A DNA stretch of 57,144 nucleotides from Gammaproteobacteria bacterium. GTDB taxonomy: Bacteria > Pseudomonadota > Gammaproteobacteria > Burkholderiales > Gallionellaceae. Both the position numbers and the translations under genes were made by a program. The notes below the pieces were generated by a model. The model saw only the letters and a list, made by a program, of their open reading frames with translations, did not search any database and was not told the DNA's origin. Positions 17,916-29,362 of this stretch are shown piece after piece. Numbering within the stretch: position 1 is the first letter of the stretch; every line of letters begins with the position of its first letter. Where the stretch lies: assembly GCA_018820925.1 (NCBI GenBank), contig JAHJNJ010000027.1, positions 1 through 57,144 of the forward strand, in the 5' to 3' direction.

Positions 17916-19190
17916 ATGCGTCTTGCAGTCGGACTGTTCCTGAGTTGGATGCTGCTGACCCTGTTCAGCAACGCGAGTCTTGCCGGCGTGGTCGAGCGGC
18001 GCAAAGATCAGTTCGGGCGCGACTTTGCCTACTACATTTATCCGATCATTGGCGAAATACCCGGCATGGGCAAAGCGACCGGGCTCGGTGTCAGCGTGTC
18101 GAATATGGGCGATGGCGATACCGACGTTACCGGCTACTATGTGCGTGGCGATATCAAGGCGACCGGTTTGGCTTTGCTTGATTACCACATCTTGCCGCAG
18201 CGCCTGATATTTGACGTGGGGTATAACGACTACAGGATTGTGACCACAACCTACGGCGTTGGTGCCAATTCAGACCCGGCCAATGTGATCTACCCGAAGG
18301 TGGAAGGAAGATATCTTCTGGGGCAACTGACCCTGACCTTCGACGAACGCCGCTACGAAATGTTTGCGCGCATGCTGAACGGACGTAATCGTCTGATCGA
18401 GGTGCTGGACAAGGACAAGCAGGCTTTTCCCGGGCTGGATACCAGTTGGAAAAGCGGCATCTACTACAGCGTGGGCGGTTCCCTTGATTTGACTGATGAC
18501 CGGCTTGATCCGCGCAAGGGAGCACGTTTCGAATTCTCCAGTCGTCTGCCTCATAGCACCCGCGCTGATGAAAGCGAGTATTACGTCAACGACTACAATC
18601 TCACCGGTTATGTGCCGATGCGCAAATGGGATACCCTGGTATTCAATCTGTTCTACTCACGCGCCCATGTTACCCGCCAGGGGACTACCGACTACGCCAC
18701 GTTGCAACAGCAGCAGGGACTGAACTGCAATCAATATCCCGCCGGGCCTGAACGAAATACCTGCCTGTCAGCCGAAGCCACGCTGCTTGCGGGAAAACTG
18801 GAAAACAACCAATACGGAACTGCCACCGCGCTGGGGGGGACACAGCGATTACGATCTTATGATAACTGGCGTTTCTATGCCGGGCAGGCTCTGTTTTACG
18901 GCACCGAATATCGCTGGAATCTGACAGACGAACGCACTCCGTTCAATATCTATCTGGCCAAGGGGATACGCACCGGCATCCAGTTGGCTGCCTTCTGGGA
19001 ACGAGGCATGGTAGCAAATGAATTCGGCCAGCTATTCAAAAACAAGCACGAGAGTTATGGCGTCGGGGCGCGTCTGATTCTGTCCGGAGTGATTATCCGT
19101 TTCGACCTTGCCAAAGGGGATGAAGGAACGCAAAGCCAGTTGTTCATTACTTACCCGTGGAGCATGTTCTCGGTGGATAACCCGGGCTGA
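17916..19190 (+). CDS. Omp85/BamA-like outer-membrane barrel protein
   Basis: A 424-residue protein with an N-terminal signal peptide (cleavage near SLAGV) and a body of alternating beta strands. The C-terminal half carries GGTQRLRSYDNWRFY and a barrel-strand segment YGTEYRWNL. These resemble the loop-6 and strand motifs of the D15/Omp85 C-terminal barrel. No POTRA domains are visible, so it is a short barrel-only type of unknown role. ATG 17916 follows AAAGGAA at 17900-17906. Its neighbours are another barrel and a surface esterase. Confidence 0.72.
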   Translation: MRLAVGLFLSWMLLTLFSNASLAGVVERRKDQFGRDFAYYIYPIIGEIPGMGKATGLGVSVSNMGDGDTDVTGYYVRGDIKATGLALLDYHILPQRLIFDVGYNDYRIVTTTYGVGANSDPANVIYPKVEGRYLLGQLTLTFDERRYEMFARMLNGRNRLIEVLDKDKQAFPGLDTSWKSGIYYSVGGSLDLTDDRLDPRKGARFEFSSRLPHSTRADESEYYVNDYNLTGYVPMRKWDTLVFNLFYSRAHVTRQGTTDYATLQQQQGLNCNQYPAGPERNTCLSAEATLLAGKLENNQYGTATALGGTQRLRSYDNWRFYAGQALFYGTEYRWNLTDERTPFNIYLAKGIRTGIQLAAFWERGMVANEFGQLFKNKHESYGVGARLILSGVIIRFDLAKGDEGTQSQLFITYPWSMFSVDNPG

Positions 19191-19243
19191 GAATGGATTG
19201 CTCCTGATACTATTTGCACTTTGGCACGGAAAGATTCAAGAGC

Positions 19244-19696
19244 ATGATCGGACTGATACAACGCGTCAGCGAAGCCAGCGTGAAGGTGGACGGCAGCATT
19301 GCCGGGCAGATCGGGCGCGGTCTGCTGGTGCTGGTCGGCGTCGAGAAACACGACGACGAAGCGAGCGCGCGACGATTGCTCGAACGCATCCTCACTTACC
19401 GCGTGTTTCCCGATGCGGAAGGCAAGATGAACCTGGCGCTGACCGACATCGGCGGCGAGCTGCTGCTGGTGCCGCAATTCACGCTGGCTGCCGATACCCA
19501 TAAGGGAACACGCCCCAGCTTCTCGTCAGCCGCTGCGCCGGAACTGGGCGCAACACTGTTCGAATACTTCGCGGCCGCAGCGCGTGAATGCCATCTCAAG
19601 GTTGCGACAGGCGTGTTCGGGGCGGACATGAAAGTGAGTCTGGTCAACGACGGTCCTGTAACGTTCTGGCTGCAGGTGGGAGGGAACAAGGTATGA
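19244..19696 (+). CDS. dtd: D-aminoacyl-tRNA deacylase
   Basis: A 150-residue Dtd protein that removes D-amino acids from mischarged tRNA. It begins [15 protein letters not shown], contains the active-site stretch VPQFTLAAD (the family's SQFTL region with Pro for Ser) and the cross-subunit NDGPVTF motif. Length is standard. ATG 19244 is chosen over an upstream 19214 start because it gives the canonical N-terminus. The stop overlaps the next gene's start as ATGA. Confidence 0.96.
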   Translation: MIGLIQRVSEASVKVDGSIAGQIGRGLLVLVGVEKHDDEASARRLLERILTYRVFPDAEGKMNLALTDIGGELLLVPQFTLAADTHKGTRPSFSSAAAPELGATLFEYFAAAARECHLKVATGVFGADMKVSLVNDGPVTFWLQVGGNKV

Positions 19697-20580
19697 AACT
19701 CGGTATCGATCTCGGCGGCACCAAGATTGAAATCATTGCGCTCGACGATCATGGCCGCGAACTTCTGCGCCGCCGCGTGCCCACCCCCGCCGGGAATTAC
19801 CCCGCGATATTGCAGACCATCGTTGCGCTGGTTCACGACGCCGAATCCGGGCTCGGCCAGCAAGGCTCGCTCGGCATCGGCACCCCCGGTTCGCTCTCCC
19901 GCGCCACCGGCCGCCTCAAAAATTCCAACTCGGTTGTGCTCAATGGCCAGCCCATCCTGCAAGACCTCGAATCGCTGCTGCAACGCAAGGTGAACATCAG
20001 CAACGACGCCAACTGTTTCGCGTTGTCCGAAGCGATGGACGGCGCGGCGGCAGGGGAGGAAGTCGTGTTCGGCGTGATCCTCGGCACCGGCGTCGGCGCG
20101 GGCATCGTCATCAACGGCCATGTGCTCACCGGCCCCAACGGCATCGCCGGCGAGTGGGGCCACAACCCGCTGCCCTGGCCGCAACCGCAAGAACTTGTCG
20201 GGCCACCCTGCTACTGCGGCAAACGCGGCTGCATCGAAACCTGGCTCTCCGGGCCGGGCATGGCGAAGCTGCACCAGATGGAATCAGGCGCATTGCTGAG
20301 CGCGGAAGAGATCGTGGCGCACGCGGGGCAGGGCGATATCGCCTGCGAGCACACTCTGAAAACCTATGAAAGCCGCCTCGCACGTTCTCTCGCACATGTC
20401 ATCAACATCCTCGATCCGGATGTCATCGTGCTCGGCGGCGGCATGTCCAACATCGAACGCTTATACAAGAACGTGCCCGCGCTGTTAGGCGATTGGGTGT
20501 TTTCGGACAGGGTGGATACCAGGCTGGTGAAGAACCGGTTCGGGGATTCGAGTGGCGTGCGCGGGGCGGCGATGTTGTGA
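19693..20580 (+). CDS. ROK-family sugar kinase (fructokinase/Mak-like)
   Basis: A 295-residue ROK kinase. The N-terminal phosphate-binding DLGGTK, the GTGVGAGIV loop and the zinc site GEWGH...[10 protein letters not shown] are all present, so it should be active. It phosphorylates a hexose with ATP; size and sequence resemble E. coli Mak, but the substrate cannot be fixed from sequence. ATG 19693 overlaps the dtd stop by four bases and the final residues of dtd encode the purine-rich AGGGAACAAG, which serves as its ribosome-binding site. Confidence 0.92.
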   Translation: MKLGIDLGGTKIEIIALDDHGRELLRRRVPTPAGNYPAILQTIVALVHDAESGLGQQGSLGIGTPGSLSRATGRLKNSNSVVLNGQPILQDLESLLQRKVNISNDANCFALSEAMDGAAAGEEVVFGVILGTGVGAGIVINGHVLTGPNGIAGEWGHNPLPWPQPQELVGPPCYCGKRGCIETWLSGPGMAKLHQMESGALLSAEEIVAHAGQGDIACEHTLKTYESRLARSLAHVINILDPDVIVLGGGMSNIERLYKNVPALLGDWVFSDRVDTRLVKNRFGDSSGVRGAAML

Positions 20581-20700
20581 GTCGCGGTTCGTTTGCATAA
20601 CCATGATAGCGAAGTACGGTTTCACCCGCTTTTCACATTTGCAGTCTCAAATAGGTGTAGGCTGACATCCAAATGCATTCAGCAACAACCGGGGTTGCCC

Positions 20701-22140
20701 ATGCAAAAAGTCCTGACAGCAATCGCTCATCGCCTGAGACAGGAACCGGGTCTCCGGTTTCCTTTCCTTGTGCCAAAAAATCGCGACGGCACTTACGCCT
20801 ATTTGCTCACAACTGCGTTGATGGGGGTGGCTTTGTTCATTCGGCTGGCAATTGCGCCCGTCAGTGCCGGGTTGCAATACCTGACCTTTTTTCCGTCCGT
20901 CACGCTTTCCGCAATTTTTGGCGGATACAAATCCGGACTGCTCGCCACGGCAATCGGCTTGGTTCTCGCTACCGTCATATTTACACCGCCGTATTACTCG
21001 TTTTCGATTGAGGGGTTTCATCTCAGCTTCTGGTCAAACATGGTGTTCCTGATGGATGGGGTCATCGTCTCCCTTTCAATCGAGGCAATGCACCGGTTCC
21101 GTCTGAAATTCAAGGATCAGCTTGATGAAGCCAAGAAGTCAGAGGGCCAGATGAAGAAGCTCAATGAGGAACTGGAAAATCAAATTGCCAGGCGCAAGCA
21201 ATCCGACAAGGAACTGACGGAACAAGAAGTATTCTTTCGGCTGATCGCCGAGAATGTCGAGGATTTTATAGCGGTGCTGGATCTGGATGGCCGGCGGATT
21301 TACAACAGTCCGTCTTACGCCAGACTATTTGGCGATGTGGAGGCACTGAAAGGCACAGACTCCTTCGCCGAGATACATCCGGATGACCGCGAGCGTGTCA
21401 GGAAAGTTTTCAACGACGCTTTGCAATGCGGTACCGGCCAGCGCTCAGAATACCGGTTTCAGCTTCCCAACGATGGCATCTGCTATATGGAATCCAGTAG
21501 CGGGCTGATCAAAAATAGTCAGGGCGAGCCAAAGAGCGTGGTCGTCGTCTCCCACGATGTTACCCAGCGCAGAATGGCGGAGCAGAAAATCAGGGAATTC
21601 GCTTTCTACGATGCATTGACGCAACTGCCCAATCGCCGGCTGCTGGATGACCGACTGGAGCACGCTATCGCAGCGTGTAAACGTGGCGGTCGCTACGGTG
21701 CCGTGCTGTTCCTTGATCTGGATAACTTCAAACCGCTCAACGACAAGTACGGACATAAAGCGGGAGACCTGTTTCTGGTGGAGGTTGCCCATCGCCTTGC
21801 CGGTTGCGTGCGCGAAGTGGATACCGTGGCGCGTTTTGGCGGGGATGAATTCGTGGTGGTGCTCAGCGAATTGGCCGGGGATAAATCCGCCTGCGCGGCA
21901 GAGGCTCGCATCGTGGCGGAGAAGATCCGTGTTGCCCTGATGGCTCCGTACTTGTTGAACCGCAATCCCACGGGAACAGGGCAGACGATCACGCACCAGA
22001 ATGTTGGCGCCAGTACAGGTATTGCGTTGTTCAGCAAAGAGGCAAGCGCGGAAGACATTCTCAAGTGGGCCGACAAGGCGATGTATCGGGCGAAGGAATC
22101 GGGGCGCAATCAAATCAGCTTTCACGAAGCCGGAAGCTGA
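20701..22140 (+). CDS. Diguanylate cyclase with DUF4118-like membrane sensor and PAS domain
   Basis: A 479-residue membrane protein that should make cyclic di-GMP. The N-terminus has about four hydrophobic segments with the KdpD/DUF4118-like pattern TFFPSVTLSAIFGGYKSGL. A short coiled coil at about 140-175 leads to a PAS domain (about 180-300) and a GGDEF domain with intact RFGGDEFVVVL. An RxxD inhibitory site (REVD) lies five residues before GGDEF, so product inhibition is expected. There is no EAL domain. I chose ATG 20701 over an upstream frame from 20593 since it directly precedes the sensor. Confidence 0.9.
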   Translation: MQKVLTAIAHRLRQEPGLRFPFLVPKNRDGTYAYLLTTALMGVALFIRLAIAPVSAGLQYLTFFPSVTLSAIFGGYKSGLLATAIGLVLATVIFTPPYYSFSIEGFHLSFWSNMVFLMDGVIVSLSIEAMHRFRLKFKDQLDEAKKSEGQMKKLNEELENQIARRKQSDKELTEQEVFFRLIAENVEDFIAVLDLDGRRIYNSPSYARLFGDVEALKGTDSFAEIHPDDRERVRKVFNDALQCGTGQRSEYRFQLPNDGICYMESSSGLIKNSQGEPKSVVVVSHDVTQRRMAEQKIREFAFYDALTQLPNRRLLDDRLEHAIAACKRGGRYGAVLFLDLDNFKPLNDKYGHKAGDLFLVEVAHRLAGCVREVDTVARFGGDEFVVVLSELAGDKSACAAEARIVAEKIRVALMAPYLLNRNPTGTGQTITHQNVGASTGIALFSKEASAEDILKWADKAMYRAKESGRNQISFHEAGS

Positions 22141-22206
22141 GTGGCTGCAGGGTGCGATCTGCCTGTCGAATGGCGAGGCGCAAGTCACGCCGCCGCGAAC
22201 ACCGGC

Positions 22207-23496
22207 TCACATATACCACGGAAAAAACAGCGCCATCAGCAGGCTGGCCAGCGTGCAGCAGACCAGCACGATAGGCAGGCCCTTGCTTATCCAGCCACGG
22301 AACCTGATGGGATGCGGCGTCTTCTCGCTCAGCGACACGATGACCACATTCGCGGTGCTGCCGATCGGCGTGCAGTTGCCGCCGAAACCTGCGCCCATCG
22401 CCAGCGCCCACCACAGCGGCTCGACGGGGATGCCCTGCGATTCCAGATGCTTGATGACGGGCACCATGGCAATGGTGAACGGGATGTTGTCCACGATTGC
22501 GGAGAGCGCCGCCGCCGCCCAAAGCATGATGAGCGTGGAGAGCAGGAGGTTGGAGCGGGCCATGTCCACCAGGCTGGCTCCGATCACCTGCAGTGCGCCT
22601 GAGCGTTCAACCCCGCCCACCAGCACGAACAACGCGCTGAAAAAGAGCAGCACGCTCCAGTCTATCTTTTGCAAAATCTCGTCCGGGTCGGGGCGCACCC
22701 AGACGAAGGCAGTGGCGAAACCGATGAACGCCACGGTGGATGCTTTCAGATGCAGCACGCCATGGAACAGGAACAGCACCATGACACCAGCGAGGACGAT
22801 CAACACCTTCTTCGCGTTCGGCCAGTCGGTCAGGACAACGCGCGGGTCCATGGTCATCAGATCTTCAGCCTGCGGCGAGGGCTGGGACAGTTCTTCCCGG
22901 TAAAAGTATTTCACCATGAACAGCACAGCCACCCACGCCACCACGGTGATGGGCGCGAGATGCAGCAGGAAATCGTTGAAGGTCAGGCCGGCGGCCGAGC
23001 CGATGATGACGTTGGGCGGGTCGCCGATCAGCGTCGCCACGCCCCCCGTATTGGACAGGACTGCCTCCGCCATCAGGTAGGGGATGGGGTTAATCTTCAG
23101 TGTCCTGCAGATGGCGATGGTGACGGGGGCAATCACCACGACCGTGGTGACATTGTCGAGCAGCGTGGAGAGTATTGTCGTTGTCGTGCCCAGAAACAGC
23201 AGCAGCGGCCATTGCCGTCCTCTGGATTTCTGCGCCATGTGGATGGACAGATACTGGAGATAACCGCTCTTTTCGAGAATGACCACGGTGAGCATCATCC
23301 ACAGCAAGAGCAGAATGGTGTTGAAATCCACCGCGAGAAAGGCTTCTTCCTGGGAATAAAACCCGTTGACCATGCCGAACAGCAACATGATGGCGGAGGC
23401 CGCAATGGCCACGATAGTGCGATGAACCCGCTCCATGAAGATGGCGGCAAAGGTGACAAAAAAGATGCCGAGAGAGGTGGATTGAATCCAGGTCAT
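22207..23496 (-). CDS. NhaD/ArsB-superfamily ion transporter
   Basis: A 429-residue polytopic membrane protein of the IT superfamily (P-protein/NhaD/ArsB). The diagnostic segment NTGGVATLIGDPPNVIIGS lies near residue 155, and LLDNVTTVVVIAPVT and a second DNIPFTIAMVPV repeat-half motif are present. It probably exchanges Na+ for H+, although related proteins carry organic anions or arsenite, and no ars genes adjoin it. It converges with the diguanylate cyclase. Confidence 0.88.
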   Translation of the reverse strand: MTWIQSTSLGIFFVTFAAIFMERVHRTIVAIAASAIMLLFGMVNGFYSQEEAFLAVDFNTILLLLWMMLTVVILEKSGYLQYLSIHMAQKSRGRQWPLLLFLGTTTTILSTLLDNVTTVVVIAPVTIAICRTLKINPIPYLMAEAVLSNTGGVATLIGDPPNVIIGSAAGLTFNDFLLHLAPITVVAWVAVLFMVKYFYREELSQPSPQAEDLMTMDPRVVLTDWPNAKKVLIVLAGVMVLFLFHGVLHLKASTVAFIGFATAFVWVRPDPDEILQKIDWSVLLFFSALFVLVGGVERSGALQVIGASLVDMARSNLLLSTLIMLWAAAALSAIVDNIPFTIAMVPVIKHLESQGIPVEPLWWALAMGAGFGGNCTPIGSTANVVIVSLSEKTPHPIRFRGWISKGLPIVLVCCTLASLLMALFFPWYM

Positions 23497-23625
23497 GTCA
23501 GGTCTCCTTGGACGGATTTAAGCATTTGGCCGTCGTCCTGTCCAAGCAAACCGGAGCGTAAATGTGTTGTAGATACCCATACGGCGCGATACCCGATGGA
23601 TAGCGCCGACTATGAGACGGCAGTT

Positions 23626-23703
23626 CGTAGGTTGGGTGGAGCGAAGCGATACCCAACAAGCCAAGCGAAGCGATGGGTATCGCGTTGCTCAACCCATCCT
23701 GCG
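23626..23703. repeat. Palindromic repeat, family A, diverged
   Basis: Arms CGTAGGTTGGGTGGAGCG... and ...GTTGCTCAACCCATCCTGCG enclose GATACCCA/TGGGTATC. The ends have drifted from the 9035 copy. It lies in the 281 bases between the NhaD-like gene and the DUF3175 gene, where I see no gene. Confidence 0.8.
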
Positions 23704-23777
23704 CTTGCTGCCCGTTCGTTCCACTTATACGACGCAATACCTGTTGGCTATTCGCCCTGCGCGTACTCAGCCCGCAA

Positions 23778-24074
23778 TCACTTTCTTCCGTAGAGTGCGC
23801 GCAGTTCGCCCTTGGCTCGCTCCAGGATGAGCTTCCGGTCGTGGTTCAGGTTCTTGCCGGCGCGGTTGATATAGAAGTTCAACATGGACATCGCGGACTG
23901 GAACGGCTCGGCTTTGCGCCGGGTGCTGGCATCGGCAGAACGTTTCAGCGACTGCGCAATCCTGACCGGAACATCCCACGTAAAAACGCCCTCCTCGAGG
24001 TCGAGCGCGTCGCTATCGCGCGCGACGCGCGCAGACCATTTGGCGGAAGATGGATCGGGGCGTTTCATTGTCAT
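23778..24074 (-). CDS. DUF3175 family protein
   Basis: A 98-residue soluble protein matching my recollection of DUF3175: WSARVARDSDALDLEEGVF, then RIAQSLKRSA, then SAMSMLNFYINRAGKNL and a C-terminal KGELRALYG. The function of this family is unknown. It is a basic, small single-domain protein. It may start at 24074 or at the second Met at 24068. It stands alone between two family-A repeats. Confidence 0.8.
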   Translation of the reverse strand: MTMKRPDPSSAKWSARVARDSDALDLEEGVFTWDVPVRIAQSLKRSADASTRRKAEPFQSAMSMLNFYINRAGKNLNHDRKLILERAKGELRALYGRK

Positions 24075-24083
24075 GGCAGCAGG

Positions 24084-24154
24084 CAGGTTGGGTTGGGCGT
24101 AGCGATACCCGACAAATCAAGCGATGGGTATCGCGTTGCTCAACCCATCCTGCG
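24084..24154. repeat. Palindromic repeat, family A, degenerate
   Basis: A shortened copy: GGTTGGGTTGGGCGTAGCG...GATACCC pairs imperfectly with GATGGGTATCGCGTTGCTC and AACCCATCC. It resembles the copy at 23626. Confidence 0.7.
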
Positions 24155-24214
24155 CTGGCTGGTTTTTTCCGAAGTAAGGACGCAATATACTTTGAATATT
24201 GCGTCCTCCGATGG

Positions 24215-24424
24215 CTACTGCTGAGTCTGAGACCTTGATCGCTCAATTGGCCACTTGCTAAAGGCGAACACCCAGAAGAGGATGATGTTTAACAAAGGCA
24301 CTAACACCAGAAGCGACAAGGCGCCTGAGTAGCCGGCTTTGCTTACGATACGCCAGCACGGAACAACGATGATGCAAACATAAATAGTAAGGATTAGCCA
24401 ATGCCAGATGCTGAGTGAACCCAT
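24215..24424 (-). CDS. Small two-helix membrane protein
   Basis: A 69-residue protein with two hydrophobic helices (about 7-25 and 34-53) around the segment RIVSKAGYSGALSLL, ending in a polar tail. Small proteins with the pattern KAGYSG...LLVLVPLLNI...WVFAFSKWP are common in bacteria, but I know no function for them. A purine-rich AAGGGAAA precedes the start on this strand. It is monocistronic. The 191 bases that follow upstream (24425-24615) show nothing I can name. Confidence 0.65.
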   Translation of the reverse strand: MGSLSIWHWLILTIYVCIIVVPCWRIVSKAGYSGALSLLVLVPLLNIILFWVFAFSKWPIERSRSQTQQ

Positions 24425-24615
24425 GATATTTTCCCTTCTTAAGTGTTGAACTGCCTATAATGAAAATTATTGCTACCCTGAATCGCCCCAGGTTTAGCGG
24501 AGGCTGTTTGGTATAAGTGCGGAATTAATGGGTCGGGTTCGGGTTACATTTGCATGTACTGATTTCTCATCAACGCGATACCCTGCGTCCTACGTTGGCT
24601 TGGCATTCACAGGCG

Positions 24616-24983
24616 TCAGCCCTCTTCCAGCGGATTAAACACTTTCAATTCTTCAATCCAGGCAAAGTCGCCGATATTGCATGTCGCCAGCGTATATCCC
24701 CGTTCAAAGCAAGTGGCGGCGGTGAGTGCGTCACCGAGTGTGAGTTTGCGTTGCTGGCGTAGCTGGATGGCGATTTCGTAGCTGGCGGGGGTGAGGTAAA
24801 TCAGTTCCAGACTGTTCAGCAATTCCGTCAGTGCGGCTTTTTCTGCGGCGTGCAATTTGTGATAGCCGAGAATTTCAACTTTGCTGATAACCGATGCCTT
24901 GGGCAGGGTGTCATCAGCCATTTGCGCAGTTTGGCGTGTTCCGGCTTGGTGGCGTAAATGAGGACGTTGCTGTCAACCAGCAT
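24616..24983 (-). pseudogene. vapC: VapC-type PIN-domain toxin, frameshifted
   Basis: Reading on the minus strand from ATG 24983 gives MLVDSNVLIYATKPEHAKLR, a typical PIN N-terminus with the first catalytic Asp. Near 24920 the frame must shift: the continuation, ADDTLPKASVISKVEILGY, with LTLGDALTAATC and NIGDFAWIEEL, lies in another frame. The total span of 368 bases lacks one base for an open frame, so a one-base deletion explains it. All four PIN acidic positions survive across the two frames. A functional toxin would need frameshifting, or a sequencing error must be assumed. Confidence 0.8.
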
Positions 24984-24988
24984 GGTGC

Positions 24989-25237
24989 TTATTCGCGCCC
25001 CGGCAAGGCGCGCTCTGCTCTTTGCTCATGTACCCACGAGGCAGGGTCAACGTTGGCGTAAGGATTCATGGCGGCAACCTTTTCAAGTGCACCTGCCAGA
25101 GACTTCCGGCGCTCGCTGTCGTCGACAACAAGCTTGCCCGATTTCTGTTCCAGATAGAGCACGTAATCCAGCACTTCGCCCTGCTGTGAGAGGGGAAGTT
25201 TCTCCAGATGTTGCTGAATGGTTTGATCGAGTTTCAT
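24989..25237 (-). CDS. vapB: VapB-type antitoxin
   Basis: An 82-residue protein beginning MKLDQTIQQHLEKLPLSQQ with the segment VLDYVLYLEQKSGK, like DUF2281-type antitoxins found next to PIN toxins. The N-terminal part would dimerise and bind the operon promoter; the C-terminal part (ANVDPASWVHEQRAE) would fit into the toxin active site. It ends five bases before the vapC start in the usual antitoxin-first order. It is intact while its toxin partner is broken. Confidence 0.75.
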   Translation of the reverse strand: MKLDQTIQQHLEKLPLSQQGEVLDYVLYLEQKSGKLVVDDSERRKSLAGALEKVAAMNPYANVDPASWVHEQRAERALPGRE

Positions 25238-25358
25238 GAGGTTGTTCCCAGTTCAATTCGAGTTTGGCAATATTACCTGCTTTCTTCTACCTTGCCAGTA
25301 TCCTTCAAGCATTGTGGTTTAGCAATTGAGCCTTTCCCCGTACAATACCCAGCTGACC

Positions 25359-27383
<2,025 letters not shown>

Positions 27384-27384
27384 G

Positions 27385-27461
27385 GCAGGGCGGGCAGGTT
27401 TTTCGTGCCCACGCGTTTGCCAATAGTTGTTCCGCGTGGGCACGTAAAACCTGCCCACCCT
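27385..27461. repeat. Palindromic repeat, family B
   Basis: Arms GGCAGGGCGGGCAGGTTTTTCG... and ...GTAAAACCTGCCCACCCT enclose GTGCCCACGCG/CGCGTGGGCAC. It starts two bases after the uvrB stop. The following 155 bases up to 27616 are AT-richer and probably hold the promoter of the next gene, though I cannot point to its boxes. Confidence 0.85.
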
Positions 27462-27616
27462 ATGAAATTTTGCAAATGAATTCACGACCGAGTGAAGGCG
27501 CGTTGTTTTTCCATCATGTGTGCAGGGAAATTATGGAAATGTGATAGGCTCTATTTCAGGAAGCGCCTGTTCAGTTTTCGAAACATCAACATACTCAGTC
27601 AGAATTTAATAAAAAT

Positions 27617-29362
27617 ATGGCGAATGAAGATGGCGGCACAAGGATTGAATTTTCCGAATTGATGCACGGTTATGCCAGCGCGGCGGCGACCACTTTCGCC
27701 GAGGGTTATGCGGACGGCGAGAAAGCGGGGAATACGCTGGCGATCAATGTTGCGGTGCTTATTCCCGACTTGACGCTTTTCCTGGCGGAGCCTGCGCATG
27801 CCGGCGCACTCAGCGGCGAAATAGACAGCCCCTTGCTGGGCGGGATATGTCCGGTGCAATCGGGTGTTTTCAAGTTGCTGCCGGATACGGCGGATCTCGA
27901 CCGCAAGGTGATGTACTACCAGTTGTATGCCACGACGCCGCAGCAGGAACCCATTACTTTTGTCGGGGTGAAACAGGTGCAGAACGATGCGCCTTTCGAT
28001 CTGTGGCGCGACACCACCACGCTCTACGTCAACATCTATCGCGGCCATGTCGATCCTGGCGATACGGCACAGGCCGCGCTGTGGGTGACCGGTATCATCG
28101 GCCTCGACTTGCAGGATTTCATCAAGGTGCTGGGTCAACTGCGCGCCGTTGCACCGGACGGCAGCAGCAGCGTGCAGGGGCTTGTGCAATTCGGCAAATT
28201 CTTCGCCGGAAAATTATGGGATGTCTACGGGCCGTCGCTGCCGCCTGCGTCCAATCGGTTCCAACGCAAATACCCGCGCTTTACCAATGAAGGTGTAAAA
28301 GATGCCGCGATTTCGGTGCATCCGTTCAGCACCGCCGACGGCCTCACGCTGCAGTTGACCCGGTTCAGGCGCGCCGAGTGCGACGATGTGGTGCTGCTCA
28401 TTCATGGCCTGACCAACTCCTCCGACATGTTCATCATGCCGGAACACCGGAATCTGGCGCAGACGCTGCTCGATGCGGGGTATGGCGATGTGTGGGCGCT
28501 CGATTACCGGGGCAGTTGCCGTTTCCCCTACAACCTGGCGCGCCACCGTTACACCTTCGACGACATGGCGCTGTTCGATCATCCGGCTGCCCTGGCCGAA
28601 TTGCGCCGTCACATCGGCCCCAACCGGCGCATCCACATCGTTGCCCACTGCATCGGCGCGATGACGGTGGCGATGGGATTGTTCGGGAAAACGATTCAGG
28701 GGATCAGCAGCGCCATTCTCAACAGCGTTGCGCTGACACCCAACGTGTCGTCCTGGGCCAGGCTGAAACTCACCGTCGGCCCTTGGGCGGTCGAGAACCT
28801 GCTCGGCATCGATTACATGAATCCTTCGTGGGGGCGCGATCCGGGCTGGTCGCCGGGGAAAATGCTGGCGCTGGTCAGCAATCTGGCGCACCGTGAGTGC
28901 GATTCGCCCGAGTGCCACATGATGAGTTTCATGTGGGGGGACGGTCACCCGTCGGTTTACAACCACGCCAATATTGCGGCGGATACGCATGAACGTCTGG
29001 GCGACCTGTTCGGCGGCACCGGCGTCCACTACTACCGCCATGTGTTGAAGATGGTGAAGAACAACAACACCGCGATCAAGTTCACTCCGGACGATGCGCG
29101 CTATGCGGCGCTGCCCGACGACTATTTCCGGGATGCGGCGGAAATGAAGACGCCCATCCTGTTCACGCTGGGTCAGGACAACCGTGTCTTCACGGATTCC
29201 AATCTCATTTGCCATCGGCGCCTGGAGCAAATCGTTCCCGGACGCCACCAGTTGCAGGTGTTTCCCGGCTACGGACATCAGGATGTGTTCATGGGCAAGA
29301 ATGTGCATGAAGATACCTTTCCCCGCATGATCTCTTTTCTGAAGGAACATAGTCATGGTTGA
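27617..29362 (+). CDS. Alpha/beta hydrolase with Cys nucleophile, GMC-oxidoreductase partner type
   Basis: A 581-residue protein in two parts. Residues 1-230 form an N-terminal domain I cannot name. Residues 230-581 are an alpha/beta hydrolase with VVLLIHGLTNSSDMF, nucleophile elbow VAHCIGAM (Cys345), Asp521 in LGQDNRVF and His554 in GYGHQDVF. The nucleophile position is Cys, as in PHA synthases and dienelactone hydrolases, instead of Ser. From memory, similar domains occur fused to GMC oxidoreductases in longer proteins; here the GMC enzyme is encoded separately two genes downstream. There is no signal peptide. The stop overlaps the next start by 8 bases. Confidence 0.8.
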   Translation: MANEDGGTRIEFSELMHGYASAAATTFAEGYADGEKAGNTLAINVAVLIPDLTLFLAEPAHAGALSGEIDSPLLGGICPVQSGVFKLLPDTADLDRKVMYYQLYATTPQQEPITFVGVKQVQNDAPFDLWRDTTTLYVNIYRGHVDPGDTAQAALWVTGIIGLDLQDFIKVLGQLRAVAPDGSSSVQGLVQFGKFFAGKLWDVYGPSLPPASNRFQRKYPRFTNEGVKDAAISVHPFSTADGLTLQLTRFRRAECDDVVLLIHGLTNSSDMFIMPEHRNLAQTLLDAGYGDVWALDYRGSCRFPYNLARHRYTFDDMALFDHPAALAELRRHIGPNRRIHIVAHCIGAMTVAMGLFGKTIQGISSAILNSVALTPNVSSWARLKLTVGPWAVENLLGIDYMNPSWGRDPGWSPGKMLALVSNLAHRECDSPECHMMSFMWGDGHPSVYNHANIAADTHERLGDLFGGTGVHYYRHVLKMVKNNNTAIKFTPDDARYAALPDDYFRDAAEMKTPILFTLGQDNRVFTDSNLICHRRLEQIVPGRHQLQVFPGYGHQDVFMGKNVHEDTFPRMISFLKEHSHG

